64,000 nucleotides of DNA from Roseburia_C sp900315735 (GCA_052118425.1 JBQKHF010000017.1); one strand, 5' to 3'; positions 35,937 to 45,563 are shown, counted from the stretch's first letter. Program-made: numbers and translations. Notes: generated from the letters alone by a model not told the origin.

Positions 35937-35965
35937 ATTGTAACACCTTGGGATTTCCGTTACAA
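35937..35965 (-). promoter_or_regulatory. Promoter/operator of the tetR-galactoside operon
   Basis: Minus-strand TTGTAA (35960-35965), 17-bp spacer, TACAAT (35937-35942). The inverted repeat TTGTAAC (35938-35944) / GTTACAA (35959-35965) covers both hexamers, so a bound TetR dimer would exclude RNA polymerase. Confidence 0.75.
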
Positions 35966-36065
35966 GAAACTGAATTACCAAAATTGGTTTCCTGAATTTG
36001 TGGATTTTGACGAGAAGAGGATTTCAATGATGCCAAATGTTCTTCGAAAGTTTTTTGTGCAAAAA

Positions 36066-36110
36066 AAGCAGACATAAATTGCCACCTTAAATAGCAATAA
36101 ATGTCTGCTT
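36066..36110 (-). terminator. Strong two-part terminator of the purine permease gene
   Basis: AAGCAGACAT/ATGTCTGCTT outer arms (36066-36075, 36101-36110) and inner ATTGC/GCAAT arms. On the minus strand the helix runs directly into TTTTTTT. Confidence 0.85.
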
Positions 36111-36139
36111 CAAATTGTTTTATTTAATTTAATCTCCTC

Positions 36140-37498
36140 TTACAGGAAGATATACTTACAAATGAATAATACTGCAAGAATATACATCAGCGGAGTAATT
36201 TTCTTAGCTTTACCACAGATTAAGTTGATGATAACGTAAGAGATAACACCGATTGCGATACCTTCTGCAATGCTGTACATAAGAGGCATAGCGATTAAGC
36301 AAAGGTATGCAGGAGCTGCTTCTGTAACATCGTTGAAGTCAATCTTAACGATTGAAGATACCATAAGGAATCCAACGAAGATTAATGCAGGAGCGGTAGC
36401 AAATCCTGGGATTGCTGTAAAGATTGGTGCAAAGAAGATTGCAATCAGGAACATGAATCCGGTTACAACAGATGCAAAACCGGTTCTGGCACCTGCACCT
36501 ACACCAGCAGAACTCTCTACGAAAGTTGTGGTTGTAGAAGTACCAAGAACAGCACCAGCGGATGTTGCGATAGCGTCAGCTAATAATGCATTTTTAACTC
36601 TTGGAAGCTTTCCTTCTTTGTCTAACATACCAGCTTTATCAGAAACACCGATTAAGGTTCCGATAGTATCAAACATATCTACAAATAAGAAGGATAATAA
36701 TACTACGATAAAGTTAACAATACCTACACCGGTAAAGTCAGCTTTGAAACACTGTCCAAAGGTTTCTCCGATTTTGGTGAAGTCTGTCATTGCAAATGTA
36801 GGATATAAAGAATAGAATCCAGCTTCTGCATCAATCTGATAGATACCTGCTGCCTGGCAGATCATACCAAGAATCCATGTAGCAAGGATTCCGATAAGGA
36901 TGGAACCTTTTACATTCTTTAAATATAAGATAATGGTAAGAAGTAAACCAATCAGTGCAAGTAAAGCACAGATTCCTTCTGTATGCCAGTTCTCTGTAAA
37001 TTTAACATAAGATAATAAAGTAGTGCTGTTGTCAACAACAATGTGAGCACCCTGTAAACCGATGAAAGCGATAAACAAACCAATACCGGCACTTACACCT
37101 TTTTTCAGTGTAGCAGGAATGGCATTGAAAATTGCCTCACGTACGTTGGTCAGTGAAAGTACGATAAAGATGATACCTTCAATGAACACTGCCATTAATG
37201 CGACTCTCCAGTCATAATGCATATTTCCACATACTGTAAATGCGAAATATGCATTCAATCCCATACCAGGAGCTAATGCAAATGGATAATTAGCCATCAA
37301 AGCCATTGCAAGTGTTCCGATAAAGGATGCAAGACAGGTTGCAATCAAAACTGCAGTAGGATCCATGCCAGCAGCAGATAACAGGTTCGGGTTAACTGCC
37401 AGGATGTAAGCCATTGTCATAAATGTGGTAAGACCTGCAATTACTTCTGTCTTGACGTTAGTGTTGTTCTCTTTGAATTTGAACATTTTCTCTAACAT
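36140..37498 (-). CDS. pbuG: NCS2/AzgA-type guanine/hypoxanthine permease
   Basis: 452 residues, twelve or more membrane helices. Typical AzgA-group segments: TEVIAGLTTFMTMAYILAVNP, APGMGLNAYFAF, and FVESSAGVGAGARTGFASVVTG. It imports purine bases with protons. It lies 80 bp downstream of apt in the same direction, which together form a base-salvage unit. The exact substrate (guanine/hypoxanthine or adenine) cannot be set from sequence. Confidence 0.88.
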   Translation of the reverse strand: MLEKMFKFKENNTNVKTEVIAGLTTFMTMAYILAVNPNLLSAAGMDPTAVLIATCLASFIGTLAMALMANYPFALAPGMGLNAYFAFTVCGNMHYDWRVALMAVFIEGIIFIVLSLTNVREAIFNAIPATLKKGVSAGIGLFIAFIGLQGAHIVVDNSTTLLSYVKFTENWHTEGICALLALIGLLLTIILYLKNVKGSILIGILATWILGMICQAAGIYQIDAEAGFYSLYPTFAMTDFTKIGETFGQCFKADFTGVGIVNFIVVLLSFLFVDMFDTIGTLIGVSDKAGMLDKEGKLPRVKNALLADAIATSAGAVLGTSTTTTFVESSAGVGAGARTGFASVVTGFMFLIAIFFAPIFTAIPGFATAPALIFVGFLMVSSIVKIDFNDVTEAAPAYLCLIAMPLMYSIAEGIAIGVISYVIINLICGKAKKITPLMYILAVLFICKYIFL

Positions 37499-37577
37499 TT
37501 TTCTTCCTCCAAATTGTTTTTTATACCTAAAGCCAGCCTCTCTGGCAATAAGTCATGTTAAACTTCTCTTCTGTAAA

Positions 37578-38102
37578 TTATTTTCCTTCATATGTAATTA
37601 CAGAAGCAACATCATAACCCTTCAAACGCTCTCTTCCCTTTAATCCAGCCAGTTCCATTAAGAAAATGACCTTGACTACTTCTCCGCCAAGCTGCTCTAC
37701 TAATTTGATAGCAGCTTCAATGGTTCCGCCGGTTGCAATTAAGTCATCTACTAAAACAACCTTCTGCCCCGGTTTGATGGAATCCTTGTGCATCTCAATG
37801 GTAGCCTGTCCATACTCTAAATCATAAGACTGTGAAATGGTCTCACATGGTAATTTTCCTTTTTTACGAACCGGTACAAACGGTTTATGCATTTCGTAAG
37901 CAATTGGTACTCCGAAAATGAATCCTCTGGATTCTGTACCGGCAACTACATCAAAGTCCACACCATCTAAAAGCTTGATCATGGAATCTATTGCAAGCTG
38001 AAGTCCGTCTGCATCCTGCAATACGGAAGTAATATCTCTGAAAATAATTCCCGGCTCTGGAAAATCCGGTATACTTCTTACATATTCTTCTATTTTTTTC
38101 AT
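37578..38102 (-). CDS. apt: Adenine phosphoribosyltransferase
   Basis: 174 residues from the ATG at 38102, placed after GAAGGG; a longer upstream in-frame reading is not supported. PRPP motif VVLVDDLIATGGT (about 124-136) and the PDFPEPGIIFRDIT N-terminus are standard for Apt. It converts adenine and PRPP to AMP. Confidence 0.97.
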   Translation of the reverse strand: MKKIEEYVRSIPDFPEPGIIFRDITSVLQDADGLQLAIDSMIKLLDGVDFDVVAGTESRGFIFGVPIAYEMHKPFVPVRKKGKLPCETISQSYDLEYGQATIEMHKDSIKPGQKVVLVDDLIATGGTIEAAIKLVEQLGGEVVKVIFLMELAGLKGRERLKGYDVASVITYEGK

Positions 38103-38154
38103 CTTAATACCCTTCTTTCTATTTACTGCCCTCTGTTTTAAAAAACACTTTTTT

Positions 38155-38183
38155 ATTATAAATTTATACTGCCAGAAATACAA
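38155..38183 (-). promoter_or_regulatory. apt promoter
   Basis: Minus-strand TTGTAT (38178-38183), 17-bp spacer, TATAAT (38155-38160), 50 bp upstream of the ATG. Confidence 0.65.
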
Positions 38184-38233
38184 GCAATTTTTTATAAAAT
38201 GTTTCATTTTTGGTTATAAAATTTTATGAAAAG

Positions 38234-38262
38234 TTGCTATTTTATTGCAAATATATTAAGAT
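38234..38262 (+). promoter_or_regulatory. Promoter of the glycolipid glycosyltransferase gene
   Basis: TTGCTA (38234-38239), 17-bp spacer, TAAGAT (38257-38262), about 38 bp before the GTG start. Confidence 0.6.
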
Positions 38263-38300
38263 GTTCTATACGAAAGAAAAGTTCGGAAAGGGGATTTTTT

Positions 38301-39416
38301 GTGAAAATTCTGATTTTATCCTGCAACACAGGAGAAGGACATAACGCCGCCGGTCATGCCGTGGAAGAAGCAGCTTTAGCAAGGGGACACGAAGTAAATT
38401 TCGTTGATGCCATGCAGCTTGGCAAAAGACATACTTCACGCCTTATCAGCGGACTTTATATTGGGATTGTAAAGCATCTGCCGTGGTTTTTCGGTTTCAT
38501 TTATAAACTGGGAATGCTTATCAGTAACCGCCATTTCAAATCTCCGGTTTACTGGGCAAATGCAAGGCTGGCGAAACCGCTTGCATCCCTCATCGAAGAA
38601 GGAAATTATGACATTGTGGTGATGCCGCACCTTTACCCGGCAGAGATCATTACTTATATGAAGAAACACAACATGCTGCCGGTAAAAGCAGTCGCTATCG
38701 GAACCGATTATACCTGCATTCCTTTCTGGGAGGAAACCAACTGCGACTACTATGTTATTCCTCATGAGGATTTGATGGACGAGTATATAAAACGCGGTGT
38801 TCCAAAGGAAAAATTACTTCCTTACGGTATTCCAGTGCGTCATTCTTTTGCAAAGCATACACCAAAGGACATTGCCCGCCGCAAATGCCACTTAGATGCC
38901 GATGCTCCGACCTTTCTCATTATGAGTGGAAGTATGGGCTTCGGAAAACTGGCAGTCTTTGCCATGGCACTCTATAAGCAATGCAAAAATGATGAACACA
39001 TTGTAATTATCTGTGGAAATAACAAGAAACTGCAGTCTGTTCTCACCAAAGAATTTAGACATTGCCCGCGGGTTCATGTCTTAGGCTACACCAGACATGT
39101 TTCCCTTTATATGGATGCCTGTGATGTCATCTTTACCAAACCGGGCGGACTTACCTCTACCGAAACTTTGGTAAAGGGAATCCCAACTATCCATACCGCA
39201 CCGATTCCAGGCTGTGAAACCGCAAACAGTGCATTTTTCGTAGACCGTGGCATTTCCTATGCCTCTAAATACATGTTGGAGCAGATTCGCCTTGGCATGC
39301 TGCTGATGCGAAGCAATGACCTGCAGGAAGAAATGCATGCTGCACAGCTTCGGGAGCAGAAAGCCGATGCAGCGGAACGCATTGTAGACCTGTTGGAATC
39401 GCTGTCTGAAAAATAA
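38301..39416 (+). CDS. Processive diacylglycerol glycosyltransferase (MGDG-synthase/UgtP-like, GT28)
   Basis: 371 residues. The start is GTG at 38301 seven bases after GGAAAGGGG; an upstream in-frame ATG at 38226 precedes the predicted promoter. LSCNTGEGHNAAGHAVEEAA is the MGDG-synthase N-domain loop; the C-domain has SGSMGFGKL and the donor motif TKPGGLTSTETLVKGIPTI. It adds glucose or galactose from a UDP-sugar to diacylglycerol at the membrane surface, making glycolipid anchors. plsY lies downstream. Confidence 0.88.
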   Translation: MKILILSCNTGEGHNAAGHAVEEAALARGHEVNFVDAMQLGKRHTSRLISGLYIGIVKHLPWFFGFIYKLGMLISNRHFKSPVYWANARLAKPLASLIEEGNYDIVVMPHLYPAEIITYMKKHNMLPVKAVAIGTDYTCIPFWEETNCDYYVIPHEDLMDEYIKRGVPKEKLLPYGIPVRHSFAKHTPKDIARRKCHLDADAPTFLIMSGSMGFGKLAVFAMALYKQCKNDEHIVIICGNNKKLQSVLTKEFRHCPRVHVLGYTRHVSLYMDACDVIFTKPGGLTSTETLVKGIPTIHTAPIPGCETANSAFFVDRGISYASKYMLEQIRLGMLLMRSNDLQEEMHAAQLREQKADAAERIVDLLESLSEK

Positions 39417-39479
39417 CGACGATTGCTTTTATTCAAACAAGTGATTACGGAAGCAGGAGAAAAGATTTTAATAGGAAAT

Positions 39480-39735
39480 TTTGTGGCATTCCATGTACAT
39501 CTGACTTGATTATAAACTGTCTTTTCGCTTGCTTTGACAGAATCTCGGCACTGTCCGTCAAAAGCGGATGCCACATAAAGCCTGCAAGGGGCACTAGGAA
39601 TTTCGACATCATGCTATTTTCATCTGGCAACCGTACTTTGACGAACAGTACCAGGATTCTGTTAAACATGGAAAAGACTGTTTTTATCAGAAAAAGAAAA
39701 ATGAACTACTTAGAACGGTGGTATTTCATCATCGG
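39480..39735. repeat. Intergenic repeat element, copy 1
   Basis: In the 414-bp gap before plsY. Two blocks, about 39553-39606 and 39661-39727, are recognisably related to blocks at 61164-61216 and 61381-61450. ACTGTCCGTCAAA (39550-39562) and TTTGACGAACAGT (39637-39649) form 13-bp arms with one G-U. No supported gene. This may be a MITE-like element or a structured RNA. The rest of the gap holds nothing recognisable. Confidence 0.6.
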
Positions 39736-39830
39736 AAAATCAATGCATATGGAATACTGCAAAATTCCTTTATACAAACGCTATCTCCTTCCGCAATCAC
39801 CTGTTTATCGAAAAGAAAAGGAGCCTTTAT

Positions 39831-40463
39831 ATGAACCAATCAATTATCACCTGCATCTTTTTTTCCATCGCCGGCTATCTCAGCGGCAGCATACTCTATG
39901 CCTACTGGATTCCGAAGATATTATTTCAGAAAGATATCTGTGCATTAAGTCCGGATGGAAATCCCGGCACTGCCAATGCCTTTGTGTATGGCGGATTCCG
40001 GGCTGGTATTCTTGCACTCCTTTTGGAGCTTTTCAAGGGCTTTTTCCCGGTCGTACTTGCCCTACGGACATTGGGTATTAACACTCCATACATGATTCCG
40101 ATTCTGATAGCACCGGTTCTCGGACATGCGTTCCCATTGCAGTTTCATCCGAAAAACAGTAACAAAAAAGGCGGCAAAGCCATTGCCGTCTCCTTTGGTG
40201 TACTGCTTGGAATCTTTCCGGTTGTTCTTCCGGTTCTTTTCCTTGCTGCTGCTTATATTCTTTTTTCTGTGGTCTTAATTATCCGGCCACATCTTTTCCG
40301 GTCCATTATTACCTTTGGCGTATTCTGCCTTCTGGTCTTTCTCTTTGTGCCGGTTCTCTCCATTGACTTTGCCTGCCTTGGAATTGCACTGCTTGTTATC
40401 TATAAGCATCTTTGTGCTTACCAGAATGAGAAACTTTCCATCCGATTTTTCTTTCAAAAATAG
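39831..40463 (+). CDS. plsY: Acyl-phosphate:glycerol-3-phosphate acyltransferase PlsY
   Basis: 210 residues; AAAAGGAG precedes the ATG. Membrane protein with the PlsY loops SGSILYAY, NPGTANAF and GHAFPLQFHPK...KGGK. It starts phospholipid synthesis by acylating glycerol-3-phosphate. The usual GSGNxG version of the second motif is changed to GNPGTANAF, which some Clostridia share. Confidence 0.88.
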   Translation: MNQSIITCIFFSIAGYLSGSILYAYWIPKILFQKDICALSPDGNPGTANAFVYGGFRAGILALLLELFKGFFPVVLALRTLGINTPYMIPILIAPVLGHAFPLQFHPKNSNKKGGKAIAVSFGVLLGIFPVVLPVLFLAAAYILFSVVLIIRPHLFRSIITFGVFCLLVFLFVPVLSIDFACLGIALLVIYKHLCAYQNEKLSIRFFFQK

Positions 40464-40479
40464 CTTTTTTAAGAGATAC

Positions 40480-41355
40480 CTACCAGGAAATAACTTCGGT
40501 TCCCTCTTCGGTTACCAGAACCTGAATCTCCCACTGGGCACTTGGAAGTCCGTCTTCTGTATACACGGTCCAGTTATTTTCATCATCTATGTAGATAGCT
40601 TCTTTTCCCATATTTACCATTGGCTCAATCGTAAACATCATGCCTGGAACTAAGAGCATCTCGGTTCCTCTCTTGCTGTGATAGCCAACCCATGGCTCTT
40701 CGTGGAATTCTTTTCCAACACCATGTCCACCGATTTCTCTTACGATAGTATAGCCATTTTCATAAGCATGGTCATGCACTGCCTGCCCCATATCTCCTAA
40801 AAAGCCCCATGGTTTTACCGCTTTTAAGCCTTCTTCCACACATTCTTTCGTTACCTGGACAAGACGCTTCTTTTCTTCACTGACATCTCCAATCAGAAAC
40901 ATTCTGGAGGAATCGGAGAAATATCCGTCTAATATTGTGGAAACATCCACATTAATGATATCGCCATCCTTTAAAATAATATCCTCCGATGGAATACCAT
41001 GGCATACTTCTTCATTAATTGACGTACAGACGCTCTTCGGAAATCCTTGATAATTAAGCGGTGCCGGGATTCCACCCATAGCTGTTGTTTTCTTATATAC
41101 CATACGGTCAATCTCTTCTGTGCTCATACCGGCTTTGATATGCTCAGCCACATAATCCAGTACTGCCACATTAATTTTGGCACTTTCCCTGATACCTTCG
41201 ATATCCTTCGGTGTCTTAATCAAATCATGGGTTGGCACAATACAGCCTGCCTCACGATACTTTTCAATCTTTTCATCAAATGACTGATGGCATGTCTTAT
41301 ACTTTCTTCCACTGCCACACCAGCAGGGGTCATTTCTACCTATTTTTACAGACAT
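40480..41355 (-). CDS. map: Methionine aminopeptidase type I with N-terminal SEC-C motif
   Basis: 291 residues. An N-terminal zinc-binding SEC-C segment (NDPCWCGSGRKYKTCH) precedes the catalytic pita-bread domain. Metal ligands are visible in NVDVS, FSDSSRMF, GGHGVG, TIEPM and WEIQVLV. It removes initiator Met from nascent proteins. The zinc motif is common in clostridial MAP1b enzymes and may dock at the ribosome. Confidence 0.95.
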   Translation of the reverse strand: MSVKIGRNDPCWCGSGRKYKTCHQSFDEKIEKYREAGCIVPTHDLIKTPKDIEGIRESAKINVAVLDYVAEHIKAGMSTEEIDRMVYKKTTAMGGIPAPLNYQGFPKSVCTSINEEVCHGIPSEDIILKDGDIINVDVSTILDGYFSDSSRMFLIGDVSEEKKRLVQVTKECVEEGLKAVKPWGFLGDMGQAVHDHAYENGYTIVREIGGHGVGKEFHEEPWVGYHSKRGTEMLLVPGMMFTIEPMVNMGKEAIYIDDENNWTVYTEDGLPSAQWEIQVLVTEEGTEVISW

Positions 41356-41372
41356 TTCTATTTCCTTCCATT

Positions 41373-42038
41373 CTAATGATTCAATATGATATTCCCAAAA
41401 TCCACTCTGTCCCAGAGCTTCTCATTCAGTTTATACTTATGTTCTTTTAAAATCTGCTCATATGGCTCTGCCCCGGCACTGTAACCGTCAAAATCACTGT
41501 TATTCTCTGTTGCTATCTGATTCTGATATTTCTGTGCCAATGCAGCTTTCTCTAACTGACGATCTATCTCTGCTTTATCAACGCCCAGTCTTTCCTGCTG
41601 TTCCTCTGTCATATCCGTCCAGAAATCCTCCTGACGGCTACGAAGCTGTTCTTCTTCTTTTTCATCCAGCGTCAGTTTCTCTGCCATTGCCTGTCGGTAA
41701 AAGATTTCATCATGTACTGCCATTTCGATGACATGGGTCTTTGCTACTTCTTTTACAAACCTTCCACTGGTATGAAGATTCCAATACTTATTCGTATCAT
41801 AATAATCATAGGCTGCTGCCTCATCTTCTACCTTCAGTTCCTCATAAGCGATATACATTGCCAGATCCCCAAGCTGCAGTTTTTCTCCATCTACTGTCAG
41901 GATATCTTCGGAAAGATACTCCCTGTATACAATCTTCCCCCTTCGTTCGGAAACAAAGAGACTGATTAATAACAGTACCAGTAGAATCAGTATTGTAATG
42001 AACCATATGCGCTTCTTCTGTGATTTATTTTCACTCAT
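41373..42038 (-). CDS. Membrane-anchored SurA_N-like protein, uncharacterised
   Basis: 221 residues. A short basic start, one membrane helix (WFITILILLVLLLISLFV) and an acidic, helical extracellular part whose layout recalls the chaperone part of SurA/PrsA proteins, without a peptidyl-prolyl isomerase domain. 17 bp upstream of map and directly after yqeY on the same strand. Function unknown. Confidence 0.65.
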   Translation of the reverse strand: MSENKSQKKRIWFITILILLVLLLISLFVSERRGKIVYREYLSEDILTVDGEKLQLGDLAMYIAYEELKVEDEAAAYDYYDTNKYWNLHTSGRFVKEVAKTHVIEMAVHDEIFYRQAMAEKLTLDEKEEEQLRSRQEDFWTDMTEEQQERLGVDKAEIDRQLEKAALAQKYQNQIATENNSDFDGYSAGAEPYEQILKEHKYKLNEKLWDRVDFGNIILNH

Positions 42039-42046
42039 ACACTATC

Positions 42047-42484
42047 CTATTTGCAAAGCTCTGCTACAACCTGTCCGATTAATTTACCATCTGCTTTGCC
42101 TTTTAATTCCGGCATAACAGTTTTCATAATCTGGCCTTTATTCTTTGTTGCAATGACATCTGCAAATTTCTCTGTCAGAATCTTACGGACTTCTTCCTCG
42201 GAAAGCATTGCCGGTGCATATTCACTCATAATATCATAACGCTGCTGATATTCAGCAAGTAAATCAGTTCTCTCTGCCGGGCAGGAATCAATCTGCTCTT
42301 TTACAGTCTTCATTTCCTTTAAAATGACACGGTTTACTAATTCTTCTTTTATATCATCACGACAGCCTTCGTCAATTGCTACTTTCTTTACTGCAGAAAC
42401 CAGAGAAGAAATTGCATCTTTTCTTGGTTTATCTTTTGCCTTCATTGCTGCTATCATTTCTTTTTGTAACTGTTCTATCTGCAT
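42047..42484 (-). CDS. yqeY: GatB/YqeY-domain protein
   Basis: 145 residues, the full YqeY family length: QLQKEMIAAMKAKDKPRKDAISSLVSAVKK at the N-terminus and TKNKGQIMKTVMPELKGKADGKLI at the end. The fold matches the tRNA-binding tail of GatB; the role of the free protein is not settled. Confidence 0.92.
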   Translation of the reverse strand: MQIEQLQKEMIAAMKAKDKPRKDAISSLVSAVKKVAIDEGCRDDIKEELVNRVILKEMKTVKEQIDSCPAERTDLLAEYQQRYDIMSEYAPAMLSEEEVRKILTEKFADVIATKNKGQIMKTVMPELKGKADGKLIGQVVAELCK

Positions 42485-42600
42485 TTCTTATTCCTCCTAA
42501 AATACTTTTTCTACTTTTTCATTATACGCAACTTGAAAGATTTTACAAGTTCTTAAAGTACAAGAAACACGCTTTGTAAGCTACTCGCGTAAATAAATAA

Positions 42601-42627
42601 CCCCGCAGTAGTTTGCTTACTGCGGGG
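42601..42627 (-). terminator. Terminator of the NlpC/P60 gene
   Basis: Perfect 10-bp arms CCCCGCAGTA (42601-42610) and TACTGCGGGG (42618-42627), 7-nt loop. On the minus strand TTATTTATTT follows. Confidence 0.8.
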
Positions 42628-42662
42628 AACCTTTATCATTTTTCTTCTTTATTGATAACTTT

Positions 42663-43940
42663 TTACAATACACGACGAACAGTTATGATGCTTCGATAAG
42701 TTGCTGAGCCTGTCTTAATGCCGGTAGCCGGTGAACTTGCATGGACAATCTGTCCGCCACCCATGTAAATTGCCACATGGCCGGCATAACAGATAATGTC
42801 ACCCGGCTGGGCATTCTCATAGCTTACTTCGCTTCCGGCACGCTGCAATGCCACAGAACTGTGTGGCAGGCTGATTCCAAAGTTGGCATAAACGCTCTTG
42901 ATAAATCCGGAACAGTCCGCTCCATTGGTGAGACTCTCGCCGCCCCATACATACGGATTGCCGATAAACTGACAGGCATAAGAGACTACATCACTGCCGC
43001 TGACGGATGTACTAAAGGACGGATTTAATCCACCTCCGCCGGTGCTGCCACCGGTATTGCTGTCGCCTCCGGTGTTGCTGTTTCCACCGGTGTTGCTGTT
43101 GCCTCCGGTATTATTTCCAGTATTGTTATTAGCAGTTGTAGTATTATTTCCTTTTCCATTATTATTGTTGTTATTATTCTGAGCCGCTGCTGCCGCTGCA
43201 GCTGCCTGCTCCTGTCTTATGATTTCATTCTGCTCATCAACAGTAGCTTTATACTGGGCTGCAAGACTCTGGGCAGATGCAAGCTGGGTATCAAAATCAG
43301 ACATCTGGGACTGTTTCTCTGCAATCATACTTTCATAAGAAGCCTGCTGCTCCTGATAAGACTGCTGCACTTCCTCTAGTTCTGCCTTCTCTGTCTCTAC
43401 CTGGCTCTTAAGGTCAGCTACCTGCTGCACCGTCTCCTGATACTGGGTCAGAAGATTTCTGTCATAATCATAAATCTGCTGGGCATATTCCAGACGATTC
43501 AGTAAATCAGAGAAATCTGTTGCTCCCACCAGTGCCTCAATATAACTGTCATCCCCATTTTCATACATATATACGATACGTTTCTTCATGGCATCGTACT
43601 GGTTCTGTTCATCTTCCTGTGCCTGCGCCAGCTGTGCTGTCACATCATCCAGTTCAGTCTGCTTATCCGAAAGTTCCCCTTCCAGGATGTCTAAGTTCAT
43701 AATAACATTTACCAGATCTGCATCCAGTGCATCAATCTGGGACTGCAACTCCTGCTGCTGGCTCTGTATATTCTCTATATCTGCATTGGCATTATCCAAT
43801 GCGGTCTGTGCTTCACTCTTCTTACTTTTAGCCTTTGAAAGAGCGCTTGCTGACGCACTTTGAAAACATGAAATTCCAAGAATTGCTACCAGTCCAGCTG
43901 CAACCAACCGCATTTTCCACATATGTTTTTTTCTGCGCAT
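42663..43940 (-). CDS. Secreted NlpC/P60 (C40) peptidoglycan hydrolase with coiled coil
   Basis: 425 residues. Signal peptide (MRLVAAGLVAILGISCFQSAS), a long coiled coil (about 35-245) as in PcsB/CwlO, an Asn/Gly/Thr-rich linker (about 250-310) and a C-terminal NlpC/P60 domain with the catalytic Cys in GADCSGFIKS and His in GHVAIYMG. Coiled coils of this kind keep the enzyme inactive until engaged by FtsEX. It would cleave stem peptides during growth or division. Confidence 0.9.
   Translation of the reverse strand: MRRKKHMWKMRLVAAGLVAILGISCFQSASASALSKAKSKKSEAQTALDNANADIENIQSQQQELQSQIDALDADLVNVIMNLDILEGELSDKQTELDDVTAQLAQAQEDEQNQYDAMKKRIVYMYENGDDSYIEALVGATDFSDLLNRLEYAQQIYDYDRNLLTQYQETVQQVADLKSQVETEKAELEEVQQSYQEQQASYESMIAEKQSQMSDFDTQLASAQSLAAQYKATVDEQNEIIRQEQAAAAAAAAQNNNNNNNGKGNNTTTANNNTGNNTGGNSNTGGNSNTGGDSNTGGSTGGGGLNPSFSTSVSGSDVVSYACQFIGNPYVWGGESLTNGADCSGFIKSVYANFGISLPHSSVALQRAGSEVSYENAQPGDIICYAGHVAIYMGGGQIVHASSPATGIKTGSATYRSIITVRRVL
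43020..43140. repeat. Low-complexity Gly-Asn-Thr linker repeats in the NlpC/P60 gene
   Basis: Tandem 15-bp-type units encode NTGGNS-like repeats between the coiled coil and the catalytic domain. Length variation between strains is likely. Confidence 0.6.
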
Positions 43941-43990
43941 GTTTCTGCTCCTTCCACTTTTGTGTATTCTCTCATCACCTTAGTATAACA

Positions 43991-45550
43991 TCATGACACC
44001 ATCTTTACAATTAACAATTTATCGCCTTTTTGAATTTCTTCGCTCTTTAAGTCGTTGGTTTCCATTAACTGGGAAATGGTTGTATGATTTGCCTTGGCAA
44101 TTTTCCAGAGACTGTCCCCTTCTCTTACAATATATCCGGTAATTCCAGGCTGTCTCTGCAGTTCTTCCATATCACGCTCCGTAATTCTGATTTCATTCAT
44201 TTTCTGGAGATTCTCCTGCGAAAATGCAATCAGATTCAGATTCAGCACTGCCTTCACCTCAATCTGGGTATTGTCTAAAAGAATCGCTGACAACTGCTCG
44301 ATTCCCGCTTCCAGTTCATAGGTCATATCAACTGTCATTTCCGGAACTTCAATCAGCTGTTCAAAAGGAAATGTCTCCCGGCAGGTTCCAATCGGCATGG
44401 CATCATCCGTGGTTACATAAAGAATTTCCACATTCAGACTTCCTTCCACCTTAAGTCCGTCTGCCTGCGGTTCCACATGATCAATAAATGCCATTCCTTC
44501 GCAGGAACAAATCTGCAGGATATTCTCCTGATTCTTCTTTAAATTCATGTGGTCTGTCAACCGGCATTTTGCATAATTCTTTGCCAGCAGCCTGCTCATG
44601 GTAACTTCTTCATAAGCTGGTGTCATCTCTTCCCGCAGCGAATATACGTCCTCTACCACATCTGCCTCTGTTTCCTTCCAGATACAGATATCTAATTCTA
44701 ACGTCATATCCAGACTGATTTTCCGGTCTTCTCCATCATAATCCGGTCTGACCTCTACTTCCACACTGGCAGGTGTTACCTGAATCCGATAGATTTTTTC
44801 CTCACTGCATCCCTCGCAGGCAAGTTCTCCGTTCAGTGGTATCGTCTCTTCTAACCATTCTAACCGGCGTTCTTCTTTCTGGGCATAATATAGCAAAAAC
44901 AGTCTTATTTCTCCGGTAAGCTGGATTTTTTCTTCTCGTAACCTCGTTTCCACACCCCGAAGCTGCACACTTTTCCATAAAATCTGTTCTACATCTGGCT
45001 TGCTCTGGGGCAACTCTATTTCCTGTTTCAACCGGTAATTATCTTTCTTACAGGTTTCCAATTCCAGAATATTATGCCTGTTCTGAAGGATTTCCAACGG
45101 ATGTTCCATGGCTACTCCCGTAATCAGTTCCGTCTCCTTGCGCATCCGCATTTCTGCCTTCAGCATCACCAGTGCACGAACACTTAATTTTCTGGAATTA
45201 ATAATCCCGATATTAATGTCTTCCAGTTCTGCTGTGACGTCCACCGGATCTAATTCATTCACTCCATCCATACTGATGGTTTCTTCAAATGGAATCTGTC
45301 CCCGCAGGCAGTCTAATTTATGCTCCTCCATATCGCTGCGGTAGAGCACATGAAAGATAAGATTCCCCTTCACATAAATACGTCCTTCTTTTACCTGTAT
45401 CTCATCAAAGCGGATTTCACCTTTTTCTTTCAGTACTTTTACAATATCCGGCCGATAATCCGGCAGATTGTAATCATCATCCAGAGTAATCTGACTCATG
45501 GCACTGGCTTTTTCATAATTCATATGTATGTTCTGTTTCTTTATTTCCAC
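43991..45550 (-). CDS. sipL: SipL-like SPOCS (DUF3794) spore-coat morphogenetic protein with LysM
   Basis: 519 residues. Three SPOCS/DUF3794-like segments (for example the LPDYRPDIVKVL start and the second at QSKPDVEQILWKSVQL) precede a C-terminal LysM domain (ITGYIVREGDSLWKIAKANHTTI, residues ~470-516). The C. difficile SipL has this layout and nearly this length; it binds the coat ATPase SpoIVA at the forespore surface. Start is GTG at 45550 after AAGGGG. That SD lies in the arm of the veg terminator hairpin. Confidence 0.88.
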   Translation of the reverse strand: MEIKKQNIHMNYEKASAMSQITLDDDYNLPDYRPDIVKVLKEKGEIRFDEIQVKEGRIYVKGNLIFHVLYRSDMEEHKLDCLRGQIPFEETISMDGVNELDPVDVTAELEDINIGIINSRKLSVRALVMLKAEMRMRKETELITGVAMEHPLEILQNRHNILELETCKKDNYRLKQEIELPQSKPDVEQILWKSVQLRGVETRLREEKIQLTGEIRLFLLYYAQKEERRLEWLEETIPLNGELACEGCSEEKIYRIQVTPASVEVEVRPDYDGEDRKISLDMTLELDICIWKETEADVVEDVYSLREEMTPAYEEVTMSRLLAKNYAKCRLTDHMNLKKNQENILQICSCEGMAFIDHVEPQADGLKVEGSLNVEILYVTTDDAMPIGTCRETFPFEQLIEVPEMTVDMTYELEAGIEQLSAILLDNTQIEVKAVLNLNLIAFSQENLQKMNEIRITERDMEELQRQPGITGYIVREGDSLWKIAKANHTTISQLMETNDLKSEEIQKGDKLLIVKMVS

Positions 45551-45563
45551 TAAAAAAATCCCC

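Noticed and set aside
39506..40081. A 191-residue plus-strand frame before plsY
   Set aside because: It crosses the repeat element and overlaps the well-supported plsY start in another frame.
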